64,000 bases of DNA from Sediminicola sp035798135 (GTDB taxonomy: Bacteria > Bacteroidota > Bacteroidia > Flavobacteriales > Flavobacteriaceae), in contig JAPFBR010000009.1 in NCBI GenBank assembly GCA_035798135.1, forward strand, positions 6,461-70,460. Reading direction: 5' to 3'. The position numbers were made by a program, and so were the translations under genes. This document shows, one piece after another, positions 26,441 to 35,672 of the stretch (position 1 is the first letter of the stretch; each line of letters opens with the position of its first letter). The notes below the pieces were generated by a model. The model searched no databases and had not been told where the DNA came from. It was given only the letters and a program-made list of their open reading frames with translations.

Positions 26441-29400
26441 CTAATAGGGTTTCATAAAATCTTCTGTCAATATCTTCCTCAGATAATAAATCAATTCAAT
26501 TGCATTCTCTTGGGTGAAAACCATGGGAGGCTTTATTTTTAGTACATTATGATCTGGACCATCAGTACTCATTAGTATCCCGTGTTCTTTCATCCTACTG
26601 GCCAGATAATCAGTCTGATCCGCCAAGGGTTTCATGGCAGCATCTACCAGTTCAATACCCAAGAAGAGACCTTCTCCCCTAACATCCCCAATTATGGGAT
26701 AGTCCAATGCCAACTTTTTAAGCTCCAATTTTAGAAATTCCCCCACTTTAAGAGCATGTGCCTGCAATTTCTCCCTCTTAACAACTTTTATTACTTCTGC
26801 ACCTATAGCACAGGACACTGGGTTTCCTCCAAAGGTGTTGAAAAACTCCATGCCATTGGCAAACTTTTCAGCTACTTCTTTTGTACAGGCAACCGCTGCC
26901 AATGGATGTCCATTGCCCAAAGGCTTCCCTATGGTTACAATATCTGGGACAACCCCATGTAATTGAAATCCCCAAAAGGTTTTCCCCATTCGGCCACATC
27001 CAACCTGTACCTCATCGGAAATACAGAGTCCGCCAGCTGCCCTAACCTTTTCATATGCCAATTTTAAAAATCCATGTGGCAGAACTATTTGTCCACCACA
27101 ACTAATAATGGGCTCAATGATAAATCCGCCCACTTTTCTTCCTTTCGCGTGGATAGTGTCTATCTGCTGTTGAACTTCCTTGGCATACGATTCTGCTGTA
27201 TGTTCACCTCTATATTTTCCCCTGAACGCATCTGGTAGCGGAAATATATGCGTGTGTTCCGGGGCTCCTTTACCTCCTTTGCCATCAAATTTATAAGAGC
27301 TGATATCTATGCAAATATTGGTATTGCCATGGTACCCAACTTCCGAAGCTATAATATCCCTTTCTCCCGTTACCGCCTTTACCATTCGAATGGCCAATTC
27401 ATTGGCCTCACTACCCGAATTCACAAAATGCAATACACTTAATTCCGGAGGTAGGGTCTCCAAAAGTTCTTTGGCCAAATGATTTATATTTTCATGTAAA
27501 TAGCGCGTATTTGTATTGATCAGTGCTATCTGTTCCCGACCGGCTCTAACCACATCGGGATGTTCATGGCCTACATGTGCCACATTGTTCACGGTATCCA
27601 AGTACTTTCTACCCAACTGGTCCAATAAGTACTGCCCGGCGCCCCTTACCATTTTAATAGGGGTGTTGTATTGTAAGCTCAGACTTTTACCCAAATGTTG
27701 TTTTCTATAGGTAATGATTTCATCATTGGAAGGTGAATTATTGGAATGTAGCACCTCTGATTTGAAAAACAAATTTGGATCTGGACATATGCTTTTCCAT
27801 ACCGAAAGTTGATTGTAATAAGCTACTCCAGGGTAATCAATTTTATAGTTGAGCATGGTCAACATCACTTGAAAATGCAAATGAGCCGCCCAATTACCGT
27901 TTTCTGGATAGCTTCCAAGTTCACCAATAACATCTCCTACTTTTAATGTATCTCCAATTTTATTTTTCAGGGCACTGAAAACCGTCAAATGACCATAAAG
28001 GGTGTAAAACTCAAGTTCGTCCTCCTTGTGTTTAAGTATCACCAAACCTCCATATTCCTTGTCCCCGGCATCATTTACCGCGGCTACTACCTCTCCATCA
28101 AAAAGTGCATGTACAGGAGTCAGAGCTGGCAGCCAAAAATCGATCCCTAAATGTATGGACCGACTCTCTCTTCCCTTATTACCAATTTTATCATAGGCCT
28201 CCGAGGTATAAATTGGTCTAGGTTCCAAATAGCCCCCGGCCAGTATTTTTTCCGGAACTTCCTTTTGCAATTTATGTATCTTAAACTGAAAATAATCGAG
28301 GTCGTTAAAATCCATTTGATGCCCTATCCAAGTACTGGACACGCTCAGGTCGAGAAGATGTGCTTCATTGGATTTGATGGTCGGGAACAGTTTATCAAAG
28401 GAGATTGATTGTTGGCCAGCCCAGGTCTTAAATTTTTCCTCATGGGGATGCGCAATAAAGCCACAAGCCTTCCTAAAACTATAATATGCAAAATCGGCAT
28501 CGACCAATTGCCATTTCTGAAGTAATTTCCATGCAGGTTTTTCACTTACCAGTAAATAGTGATTATCTGGCTCTTTTATTTTATTGATGGCAGATTTTGT
28601 AACCGAAATAACCAGTCGCATGGCAATGGCAACATACAAATACTCCAATTCAGAAGGAGTCAGTGAAAATGCATTGTGATACCCTTTTACAATTGGCAAT
28701 GCCGCTGCCAACGGGTCATTATGGTGCATTATGGTATAGGCACAGGCAATAGCCAGGTCATTAATAATCTGGGTATGCACAGAGTCCCCAAAATCTATGG
28801 CTGAAACCACTTTGGGGCCAATCAGATCTGCTGAAACAATAACGTTGTTATCATTGGCATCGTTGTGTATTACCGCCTTTCTCAATATGGAATAAGCATG
28901 TTGGGCCTTCTTGAATTGCTCCTGAAAGTCCTTTATAATTTCTCTTTCTTCTCCTTCAAACAGGTCTATATGGGCTTCTGTCCAAGCAGCTTGTGCCACA
29001 TCCCAATCCAATTGCCTGTACGCTTCGGCATGGTCAAACCCTTGTAGGGCCTTGGTCAATTTACCTGATTGTTCCCCCAAACTGTATCGTAGATCGTCCA
29101 GTTGAGGATTTACAGTGCTCCAAACCCTACCGGAGATCCAAGAAAGCAGACGGACTTTCCTCAGTTGCCCATTTTCATCTTTAAATTCAGAGATAGTTTG
29201 CCCGTTAACATCATGCATTACCTTTGGGGAGATCAATCCTCGCCCATGATCCGCAACATGTTGCAAAAGTTTTTGTTGAAAATCCAAATATTCCACATTC
29301 TCGTTGGGGCGAGATATTTTTAGAATATACCCCTCTCCTTTGGCAACATTAATTTTAAAATTGAAATCTATTTCCCCCGGAAGTGGTTTTGCATTTCCCT

Positions 29401-29485
29401 CTATATTAAAAAGATCCAGGCATATTTGTTCCGCTTGGTCGGCTGTTATTTTGATTTTGTTGTATTCCATTTCAATTTTATTCAT
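26441..29485 (-). CDS. Fusion: APH-type kinase - M23 peptidase - class III aminotransferase/phospho-lyase
   Basis: 1014 residues. Domain 1 (~1-350) is an aminoglycoside/hydroxylysine-kinase-like phosphotransferase with catalytic VIHNDANDNNVIV and metal motif AIDFGDSVH. Domain 2 (~440-560) is LytM/M23-like with Zn ligands in HLGIDFWLP and HLHFQVML. Domain 3 (~590-1010) is a class III PLP enzyme with the Schiff-base Lys in IGKPLGNGHPLAAV. The kinase plus PLP pairing matches hydroxylysine kinase and 5-phosphohydroxylysine (or phosphoethanolamine) phospho-lyase, giving phosphorylation then elimination in one chain. The peptidase module lacks a signal peptide and its role is unclear. It sits 63 bp downstream of LysR on the same strand. 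Confidence 0.85.
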   Translation of the reverse strand: MNKIEMEYNKIKITADQAEQICLDLFNIEGNAKPLPGEIDFNFKINVAKGEGYILKISRPNENVEYLDFQQKLLQHVADHGRGLISPKVMHDVNGQTISEFKDENGQLRKVRLLSWISGRVWSTVNPQLDDLRYSLGEQSGKLTKALQGFDHAEAYRQLDWDVAQAAWTEAHIDLFEGEEREIIKDFQEQFKKAQHAYSILRKAVIHNDANDNNVIVSADLIGPKVVSAIDFGDSVHTQIINDLAIACAYTIMHHNDPLAAALPIVKGYHNAFSLTPSELEYLYVAIAMRLVISVTKSAINKIKEPDNHYLLVSEKPAWKLLQKWQLVDADFAYYSFRKACGFIAHPHEEKFKTWAGQQSISFDKLFPTIKSNEAHLLDLSVSSTWIGHQMDFNDLDYFQFKIHKLQKEVPEKILAGGYLEPRPIYTSEAYDKIGNKGRESRSIHLGIDFWLPALTPVHALFDGEVVAAVNDAGDKEYGGLVILKHKEDELEFYTLYGHLTVFSALKNKIGDTLKVGDVIGELGSYPENGNWAAHLHFQVMLTMLNYKIDYPGVAYYNQLSVWKSICPDPNLFFKSEVLHSNNSPSNDEIITYRKQHLGKSLSLQYNTPIKMVRGAGQYLLDQLGRKYLDTVNNVAHVGHEHPDVVRAGREQIALINTNTRYLHENINHLAKELLETLPPELSVLHFVNSGSEANELAIRMVKAVTGERDIIASEVGYHGNTNICIDISSYKFDGKGGKGAPEHTHIFPLPDAFRGKYRGEHTAESYAKEVQQQIDTIHAKGRKVGGFIIEPIISCGGQIVLPHGFLKLAYEKVRAAGGLCISDEVQVGCGRMGKTFWGFQLHGVVPDIVTIGKPLGNGHPLAAVACTKEVAEKFANGMEFFNTFGGNPVSCAIGAEVIKVVKREKLQAHALKVGEFLKLELKKLALDYPIIGDVRGEGLFLGIELVDAAMKPLADQTDYLASRMKEHGILMSTDGPDHNVLKIKPPMVFTQENAIELIYYLRKILTEDFMKPY

Positions 29486-29548
29486 AAAAGTTGGAGATTG
29501 AAATATGGCACATATTTCGAATTTAGTGATACAATATATTCAACAATT

Positions 29549-30436
29549 TTAAATCAATTCCAAAAAATAGTGTAAAGCTGAATTTTCATTGCCCTTTTTC
29601 CAAGCGGCAAAAAGTTCCGTTTTATATGGTACCTGGTCCAATTCCAAAAATTTGATTTTATAATTGAATTCATCACGGAGCGAATTGGGGACAATGGCAA
29701 CACCCATCCCATTTTCTACCAGCTTAAAAATAGTAGGTCCATGAATGGATTTATGGGCAATACGGGGACTAAAGCCATAATCGGCACATAGATTTTGTAT
29801 TTGTTGGTAGTACATTGGACTATTTTCATTTGGAAAAAGGATAAAAGATTCCTCTGCAAGCTGTCCCATATTCTTAAAATTAGACTGATTTACAGGATGA
29901 TCCAATGGCAAGACCAAAGAAAAATTTTCACTGTATACAGATTTTAAATGGATGTCCGATGGTACCTTGTTGGAGCGCATAAAGCCAATATCCAACTGTT
30001 CCAGTTCCAGCCCTCTTAGTTGTTCTGTATTGGTGAATTCTTCCAAATAGAAATTAATTTTGGGATGTTTTTTACTAAACTCTTTTATAATTGGAGGCAA
30101 ATAACCTTGCATGGCAGAACCTACAAAACCAATTTTTAATTGTCCTATAATTCCATCCAAGGACAACTGCCAACGCTCCATGGATTGGTCCACCTGTTGC
30201 AATATCATATTGGCCTCTTTTACCAGTAACTCCCCGGATCTGTTGAGGGCTACCTTGCGATTGGTCCTATTGAACAATGTGCTGCCAAGGGTTCCTTCCA
30301 ATTGTTTTATATGTTGACTCAAGGCAGATTGTGAAATAAATAATAGCTCTGCTGCTTGGGTATAATGTAGTGTATCAGCCAATACCAAGAAATAACGCAA
30401 GGATCGCAGCTCTAATTGATTAATATTACTTATCAT
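29549..30436 (-). CDS. LysR-family transcriptional regulator
   Basis: A 295-residue LTTR. The N-terminal winged helix-turn-helix is at ~8-66 (LRYFLVLADTLHYTQAAELL, then SQSALSQHIKQLEGTLGSTLF), and a periplasmic-binding-like effector domain runs from ~95 (IGQLKIGFVGSAMQGYLPPI). It is divergent from the 2-oxoadipate-decarboxylase homologue (start 30502) and immediately upstream of the kinase/aminotransferase fusion. It therefore most likely controls both from the 65-bp intergenic space, with an amino acid or its degradation product as inducer. Confidence 0.92.
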   Translation of the reverse strand: MISNINQLELRSLRYFLVLADTLHYTQAAELLFISQSALSQHIKQLEGTLGSTLFNRTNRKVALNRSGELLVKEANMILQQVDQSMERWQLSLDGIIGQLKIGFVGSAMQGYLPPIIKEFSKKHPKINFYLEEFTNTEQLRGLELEQLDIGFMRSNKVPSDIHLKSVYSENFSLVLPLDHPVNQSNFKNMGQLAEESFILFPNENSPMYYQQIQNLCADYGFSPRIAHKSIHGPTIFKLVENGMGVAIVPNSLRDEFNYKIKFLELDQVPYKTELFAAWKKGNENSALHYFLELI

Positions 30437-30501
30437 TTAACATGTAATAAGAATTGTGTCGAATTAAAAGTACGATTAAATTTGCATCTATAAAATATAT
30501 A

Positions 30502-31416
30502 ATGATGGTTACAAATGATTTTTCTCCCTTAGCTAATGTTTTGGATGCCTTATTCACCCCATACAAAACCAGGGTTCCTGATGTGGCAAAAGTAAATGCT
30601 GCCATGATTGCTCGTGGCGTTATAGAAAATGAGAACCAAATAATAAATGATCATATTGCTTTTAGAACCTTAGGTGTCCCAAATTTAGGGATTGCCTCAT
30701 TCGAGAAAATATTTCTGCATTTCGGTTATGTAAAAAGAGATTACTACTTCTTTGAAGGCAAAAAACTAAATGCGTACTGGTATGCTCCACCTTCTGATGA
30801 GTATCCCCGCATTTTTATGAGTGAACTAAGGGTAGAGGATCTATCTGAAGAAGCGCAGCATATCATACATAAGTATACCAAACACATCACCTCCGATCCA
30901 GTTGATTCATTGGACCTAAATGATGCAAATGCTGTTGGGGATTTTTTCCATAACGCCCTTTGGCAGTTACCAACAATATCCGACTACCAATGTTTGGCGG
31001 AAGAAAGCGAATATGCCGCTTGGGTTATCCATAATAGGTACTACCTCAACCATTATACTATTAGCATTCATGAATTTTCTGAGGAATTTAACACTGTTGA
31101 GAAATTTAATATATTCTTGGAATCTGAAGGTATCTCCCTGAACACCTCCGGAGGGAAAATAAAAACTAGCCCAGATGGCTTGTTAAAACAGAGCAGTACC
31201 ATTGCAAAAATGGTTGAAGCCGAGTTTTCAGGTGGTCACAAAATGGAAATAGCGGGTAGCTATGTTGAATTTGCAGAAAGGCTGGTCCTACCCGAATTTA
31301 GCCATTTGGAACCAACCTCTATTCAACGCAAACACAGGCGAGATGGCTTTGAATCTGCGAATGCGGACAAGATATTTGAAAGCACATATTCCGAACAAAC
31401 CAATAGTACTAAATAG
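30502..31416 (+). CDS. DUF1338 protein, 2-oxoadipate dioxygenase/decarboxylase (HglS) homologue
   Basis: 304 residues from the ATG at 30502 (MMVTNDFSPL); the frame extends upstream to 30454 but those residues are not family-like. The HglS family converts 2-oxoadipate to 2-hydroxyglutarate with O2 and Fe(II). Conserved metal and substrate residues are visible: His51 and Arg55 in NDHIAFRTLG, a His in YYLNHYTISIHEF, and Glu in GSYVEFAERLVLPE. Divergent to LysR and the kinase/phospho-lyase fusion. 2-Aminoadipate semialdehyde produced from phosphohydroxylysine leads to 2-oxoadipate, so the three genes make a coherent lysine or hydroxylysine degradation route. Confidence 0.82.
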   Translation: MMVTNDFSPLANVLDALFTPYKTRVPDVAKVNAAMIARGVIENENQIINDHIAFRTLGVPNLGIASFEKIFLHFGYVKRDYYFFEGKKLNAYWYAPPSDEYPRIFMSELRVEDLSEEAQHIIHKYTKHITSDPVDSLDLNDANAVGDFFHNALWQLPTISDYQCLAEESEYAAWVIHNRYYLNHYTISIHEFSEEFNTVEKFNIFLESEGISLNTSGGKIKTSPDGLLKQSSTIAKMVEAEFSGGHKMEIAGSYVEFAERLVLPEFSHLEPTSIQRKHRRDGFESANADKIFESTYSEQTNSTK

Positions 31417-31457
31417 TGCTCATTTCTGGTTTAACGTATTTTGTAAATAAATTAATA

Positions 31458-31493
31458 AGGACCATAAACACTTTTTTATGGTCCTACCTTTTT
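31458..31493 (+). terminator. Intrinsic terminator after HglS homologue
   Basis: Perfect 10-bp stem AGGACCATAA / TTATGGTCCT with an 8-nt loop, followed by ACCTTTTTG. Confidence 0.75.
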
Positions 31494-31836
31494 GACACTG
31501 GGACAACTTAAAAAAATTTGCTTTTGAAAAAAATGGCCTGGTCTATTGGCTGGTCTTAACAGGATATGATTGGATTGGCTTAAATGAGTCTGTACTTGTA
31601 CTACCCTGAAGTTTAAAGATAATTTTGTGATTGTAATCAACTATTTGAGGTTCTAAATTAAATGAATTCATTACATTAGGGTACGAAAAGATTAAACCAA
31701 CCATTCATATTTTAATTTTACACTTGGAAGATTATCAAAAAACCCTACTCTTCATCCCATATATCGGACTTTTCAATCAAGAAGTAATTAATATAGGCAA
31801 TGGAACGGTTTCTTATTCTAATCAATACTCTAGATA
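31494..31836. other. Intergenic region upstream of AI-2E family permease
   Basis: About 340 bp with no gene seen. AT-rich; presumably the promoter region of the permease gene. Confidence 0.4.
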
Positions 31837-32904
31837 ATGAATATAAAAAACAGCTTTTCCGGGTCCTATCTTAAATACCTTCAGGTACTGTTTTTTACGG
31901 TTCTTATCCTTTATTTTGGCCAATCCCTATTCATTCCATTATCCTTTTCTTTATTAATAGCGCTGATACTCTATCCATTTTGCAATATGCTGGAGAAGAA
32001 GAAATGGCCTAAAAGTTTGGCTATTGCCTTTTCAATGTCCCTAGTGTTTTTATTGTTCTTCGGTATATTTTGGATTTTAATATGGCAATTGAATTACTTA
32101 AAAAATGATATCCCATTTCTTGTAGAAAAAATGCGGGAAGGTTTGGAAGAATGGCTCAAAGAAAATTTTGACCTAAAGTTTGATTTTGAAACGTTTTGGA
32201 TAGAAAACTTAACAACCAACTCAGGAAATGGAATAGGGGCATTTATACAGGCATTGTTCAAAAATATCGGCAACTTTTTATTTTCATTGTTTATGATACC
32301 TGTTTTCACTGTTTTGTTCCTCTATCATCGATGGCAATTTGTACAGGTGTTACGTTCCATGATCAGCGAAAAATATCACCAAAAGCTTCATTTTATCCTG
32401 CATGAAGTATCACATTCCTATTACAAATATGTCATTGGCCTTATCAAGGTATATCTAATTGTGGGGATCCTTAACAGTATAGGATTAATGCTATTAGGCG
32501 TGGAACATGCCATTTTGTTTGGGATGCTTAGTGCTATAATGACCATTGTACCCTATGTGGGAATTATTATAAGTTCACTTTTACCTATTTCGGTGGTATA
32601 TATCACAACAGGATCTTGGCTTTATCCAATAGGCGTAATTGCTGTTTTTTCCATAGTTCAATATTTGGAGAGCAGTATTATTTTTCCGAAAATCGTTGGG
32701 GAGCAAATGAATGTGAGCACTTGGGCCATACTAGTTGCCCTTATTGGTGGGGGTATTATATGGGGGGTTTCCGGGATGGTTTTATTTATCCCATTCGTGG
32801 CCATCATTAAAATCGTAAGTGGTCACATAGATGAGTGGCGGCCAATTAACCTATTGCTTAGTCGAGGGGATGAATCAATATCCAAAGAAAAGAAAATCGA
32901 CTAG
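31837..32904 (+). CDS. AI-2E family / PerM-type membrane protein
   Basis: 355 residues with about eight membrane helices: a pair near the N-terminus (YLKYLQVLFFTVLILYFGQ, PLSFSLLIALILYPFC), one at ~70, a soluble amphipathic segment (~95-145), then five more, including GMLSAIMTIVPYVGIIISSLLP and the family block VALIGGGIIWGVSGMVLFIPF. These are hallmarks of the AI-2 exporter-like superfamily, whose members export signals or act as ion antiporters; the substrate cannot be read. It ends 130 bp before the CBS-DUF294 gene on the same strand. Confidence 0.88.
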   Translation: MNIKNSFSGSYLKYLQVLFFTVLILYFGQSLFIPLSFSLLIALILYPFCNMLEKKKWPKSLAIAFSMSLVFLLFFGIFWILIWQLNYLKNDIPFLVEKMREGLEEWLKENFDLKFDFETFWIENLTTNSGNGIGAFIQALFKNIGNFLFSLFMIPVFTVLFLYHRWQFVQVLRSMISEKYHQKLHFILHEVSHSYYKYVIGLIKVYLIVGILNSIGLMLLGVEHAILFGMLSAIMTIVPYVGIIISSLLPISVVYITTGSWLYPIGVIAVFSIVQYLESSIIFPKIVGEQMNVSTWAILVALIGGGIIWGVSGMVLFIPFVAIIKIVSGHIDEWRPINLLLSRGDESISKEKKID

Positions 32905-33036
32905 TGAATCGCAAATGCAATTACGGTCAATCCATTTTTCTCTTTTGAGATGTCTCGTTTTTCAAATATTCAATTATTGTCTATTTTTAAGTATATTCAT
33001 TTGCCTATAAAGTAACTTTATCCACAAATTTGTGCC

Positions 33037-34959
33037 ATGAAGAATACCATTTCCCATAGGGTTGCTGATTTTTTAAAAAATTACCCTCCGTTCAGCTTTC
33101 TCCAAAAGTCAGAGATTGAAACACTATCGGAACATATATCCATAATATATAAAGAAAAAGATACCCTTATTTTTTCAGAAAACGAGGAGTCGCACTCCCA
33201 GTTCTACGTCGTGCATAAAGGAGCCGTAGCTTTGCGCAAAAGCCCAAATAATGATATTGTGGATATTTGCGATGAGGGTGATATTTTTGGATTAAGACCT
33301 CTGATAGCTTTTGAAAATTATAAGATGGAGGCTAAAACCCATGAGGAAAGTATACTCTATGCTATTCCAATTACAATTTTCAAGCCCTATGCTCTGGAAA
33401 ATAAGGACGTAGGGAACTTTCTTATTGAAAGCTTCGCCTCCAACACCCGTAATCCCTATTCCAAAAGTCACAGAGGAAAACTTTTTGGTGAATCGGAAAT
33501 ATTGGAGGAAACCAATACCATTCAAAAACTACATGATCTTCAACCCGTTAAATATTCAAAAAAACTTGTCACCTGTTCTGGACGGACAACGGTGAAGACC
33601 ATAGCGGAAACCATGACGAAGAAAAATGTTGGCGCCATGCTGGTGGTGAAGGACTTTTTACCCATAGGGATAATAACGGATAAAGATTTAAGGAACAAAA
33701 TAGTGACGGGAGAATTTCCCATTACCACCACCGCATCAAAAATAATGACCTCCCCAGTAATCACTTATCGCAAGAATCTCACCATCACCCAAGCCCAAAT
33801 GGCCATGATGAAGAGCAATATCAGTCACTTGTGCCTTACAAAAGACGGAACAACCAATACCAAAGCTTGTGGCATCCTTTCCAAGCATGATATCATGGTT
33901 GCCCTAGGAAATAATCCTGCTGTGCTTATCAAAGCAATTAAAAGAACCAAGAAATTTAAGAAAATCAAGCCTATACGGGCAAGTATTATGTATTTATTGA
34001 AGGGGTATTTGGCCCAGAATATTCCAATGACCCTCACCTCCAAAATTATTGCTGAGTTAAATGATGCCTGTATAAAGCAAGTAGTAAAAATAGCCTTGAC
34101 CAAAATGCAGGATCCGCCACCAGTAAAATTTGCATGGCTGGCCATGGGGAGCCAAGGAAGAAGTGAACAATTGTTGCATACAGATCAGGATAATGCCCTT
34201 GTATTTGAAGACGTGGATGAGCAACTTTATGAAAGTACAAAATCCTATTTTTTAAAATTGGCAACAATCGTCAACAAAGGTCTAAACGATATCGGGTATG
34301 ACTATTGTCCTGCAGAAATGATGGCCTCAAACCCCAAATGGTGCCAGAGTCTAGGGGAATGGAAAAAAACCGTTTCCCATTGGATCACCAATCCCGGTAA
34401 TGATGAAGTATTGTTGTCCTCCATATTTTACGACTACAGTCTGGCCTATGGTGATAGCCAATTGGTCAACGAACTGTCCGAGTATATATTCAAAAGCGTC
34501 AGCAGCTATCCTATATTTTATGTCCATTTGGCGAGTGGGGCTTTACAAAATCCATCACCTACCGGTTTTTTTAGACAATTTGTGGTGGAACAGGATGGTG
34601 CGCATAAAGATTTTTTTGATATCAAAAGAAGGGCATTAATGCCTTTGACCGATGCCGCCCGCGTACTGATCCTGTCCCACTCCGTAAAATCCATCAACAA
34701 TACCTCGGAGAGATTTGAAAAGCTGGCCCAATTGGAGCCAAATAACGAAGAATTATATTTGGCCTGCTCCTATGCCTCAAAAGCCCTCTTGAAATTTAGG
34801 ACCAAGCAGGGCTTGCTCCATAATGATTCTGGGAGGTTCATAGCACTGGAATCTTTAACCAAGGAGGAAAAAATAAAACTTAAAAGAACATTCAAGACCA
34901 TTTCTGAACTTCAGGAGCTCATTTCGGTCCGTTTTAAAGTAGCTAACATATTAGGATGA
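33037..34959 (+). CDS. CNMP-CBS-DUF294 putative nucleotidyltransferase
   Basis: 640 residues. Residues ~15-135 are a cyclic-nucleotide-binding-like domain (FYVVHKGAVALRKS, DEGDIFGLRPL). Two CBS domains follow at ~175-295 (AETMTKKNVGAMLVVKD, KIMTSPVITYRKN). The DUF294 nucleotidyltransferase part at ~360-460 has GSQGRSEQLLHTDQDNALVF, with the GS and DxD-type metal residues, and the DUF294 C-terminal domain ends the protein. The architecture senses adenylates or cyclic nucleotides; substrate unknown. Overlaps the exonuclease gene by 4 bp (ATGA), so they are translationally coupled. Confidence 0.92.
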   Translation: MKNTISHRVADFLKNYPPFSFLQKSEIETLSEHISIIYKEKDTLIFSENEESHSQFYVVHKGAVALRKSPNNDIVDICDEGDIFGLRPLIAFENYKMEAKTHEESILYAIPITIFKPYALENKDVGNFLIESFASNTRNPYSKSHRGKLFGESEILEETNTIQKLHDLQPVKYSKKLVTCSGRTTVKTIAETMTKKNVGAMLVVKDFLPIGIITDKDLRNKIVTGEFPITTTASKIMTSPVITYRKNLTITQAQMAMMKSNISHLCLTKDGTTNTKACGILSKHDIMVALGNNPAVLIKAIKRTKKFKKIKPIRASIMYLLKGYLAQNIPMTLTSKIIAELNDACIKQVVKIALTKMQDPPPVKFAWLAMGSQGRSEQLLHTDQDNALVFEDVDEQLYESTKSYFLKLATIVNKGLNDIGYDYCPAEMMASNPKWCQSLGEWKKTVSHWITNPGNDEVLLSSIFYDYSLAYGDSQLVNELSEYIFKSVSSYPIFYVHLASGALQNPSPTGFFRQFVVEQDGAHKDFFDIKRRALMPLTDAARVLILSHSVKSINNTSERFEKLAQLEPNNEELYLACSYASKALLKFRTKQGLLHNDSGRFIALESLTKEEKIKLKRTFKTISELQELISVRFKVANILG

Positions 34960-35615
34960 TCAATCTCTTCAGAAAACATAAAAAGGATTTACCCGATTTT
35001 TGGATCTCTTACGAGGAGTCATTCGATAAGAAAATTCCCCATGATCTAAAGTCGGTGCGCTTTGTAGTCCTGGATACAGAGACCACAGGATTTGATTATA
35101 ACAATGATCGCATCCTTTGCATCGGGGCTATCGGACTTCAAAACAATACCATAACTTTAAAAGATAGCTTGGAGGTGTTCGTACATCAAGAACAGTACAA
35201 TATTGAAAGTGCAGAAATACATTGTATCCTAAAAAAAGGAAAAATTGAGCGCATAACTGAAATTGAGGCGTTACGGCAATTGCTGGCGTACCTTGGAAAT
35301 TCCATAATCATAGCTCACCATACCAAATTTGATATTACGATGATCAATAAGGCTCTGGAACGCCATGGACTGCCCAAACTAAAGAACAAAGCATTGGACA
35401 CCGCCGTTCTTTACCAAAAATCCTTGCTGATGACCACTTTGCTGGATAAAAAAGAGCATTATTCCTTGGACGATCTTGCAGATAAATTCAATATTTCAAA
35501 AGAGGACAGGCATACAGCCATAGGGGACGCCTATATTACTGCCATCGCTTTTCAAAAGATATTGAATCGGATGAAATACAGGAAAGAACCTACCCTCAAG
35601 GATTTGTTCAAATAA
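34956..35615 (+). CDS. 3'-5' exonuclease, DnaQ-like (DEDDh)
   Basis: A 219-residue exonuclease with all DEDDh motifs: ExoI VVLDTETTGFDY, ExoII AHHTKFDITMINKAL, and ExoIII DRHTAIGDAYITA. It resembles the Pol III epsilon subunit but is the short stand-alone form usually found beside CNMP-CBS-DUF294 proteins, so it is more likely that system's partner than the replicative proofreader. Start overlaps the previous stop. Confidence 0.92.
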   Translation: MINLFRKHKKDLPDFWISYEESFDKKIPHDLKSVRFVVLDTETTGFDYNNDRILCIGAIGLQNNTITLKDSLEVFVHQEQYNIESAEIHCILKKGKIERITEIEALRQLLAYLGNSIIIAHHTKFDITMINKALERHGLPKLKNKALDTAVLYQKSLLMTTLLDKKEHYSLDDLADKFNISKEDRHTAIGDAYITAIAFQKILNRMKYRKEPTLKDLFK

Positions 35616-35672
35616 AAAAGTCCCAAGAGCAGTAACCTTTTTCTTGGAGCATTAATCTTTTAAAATAGTAGG

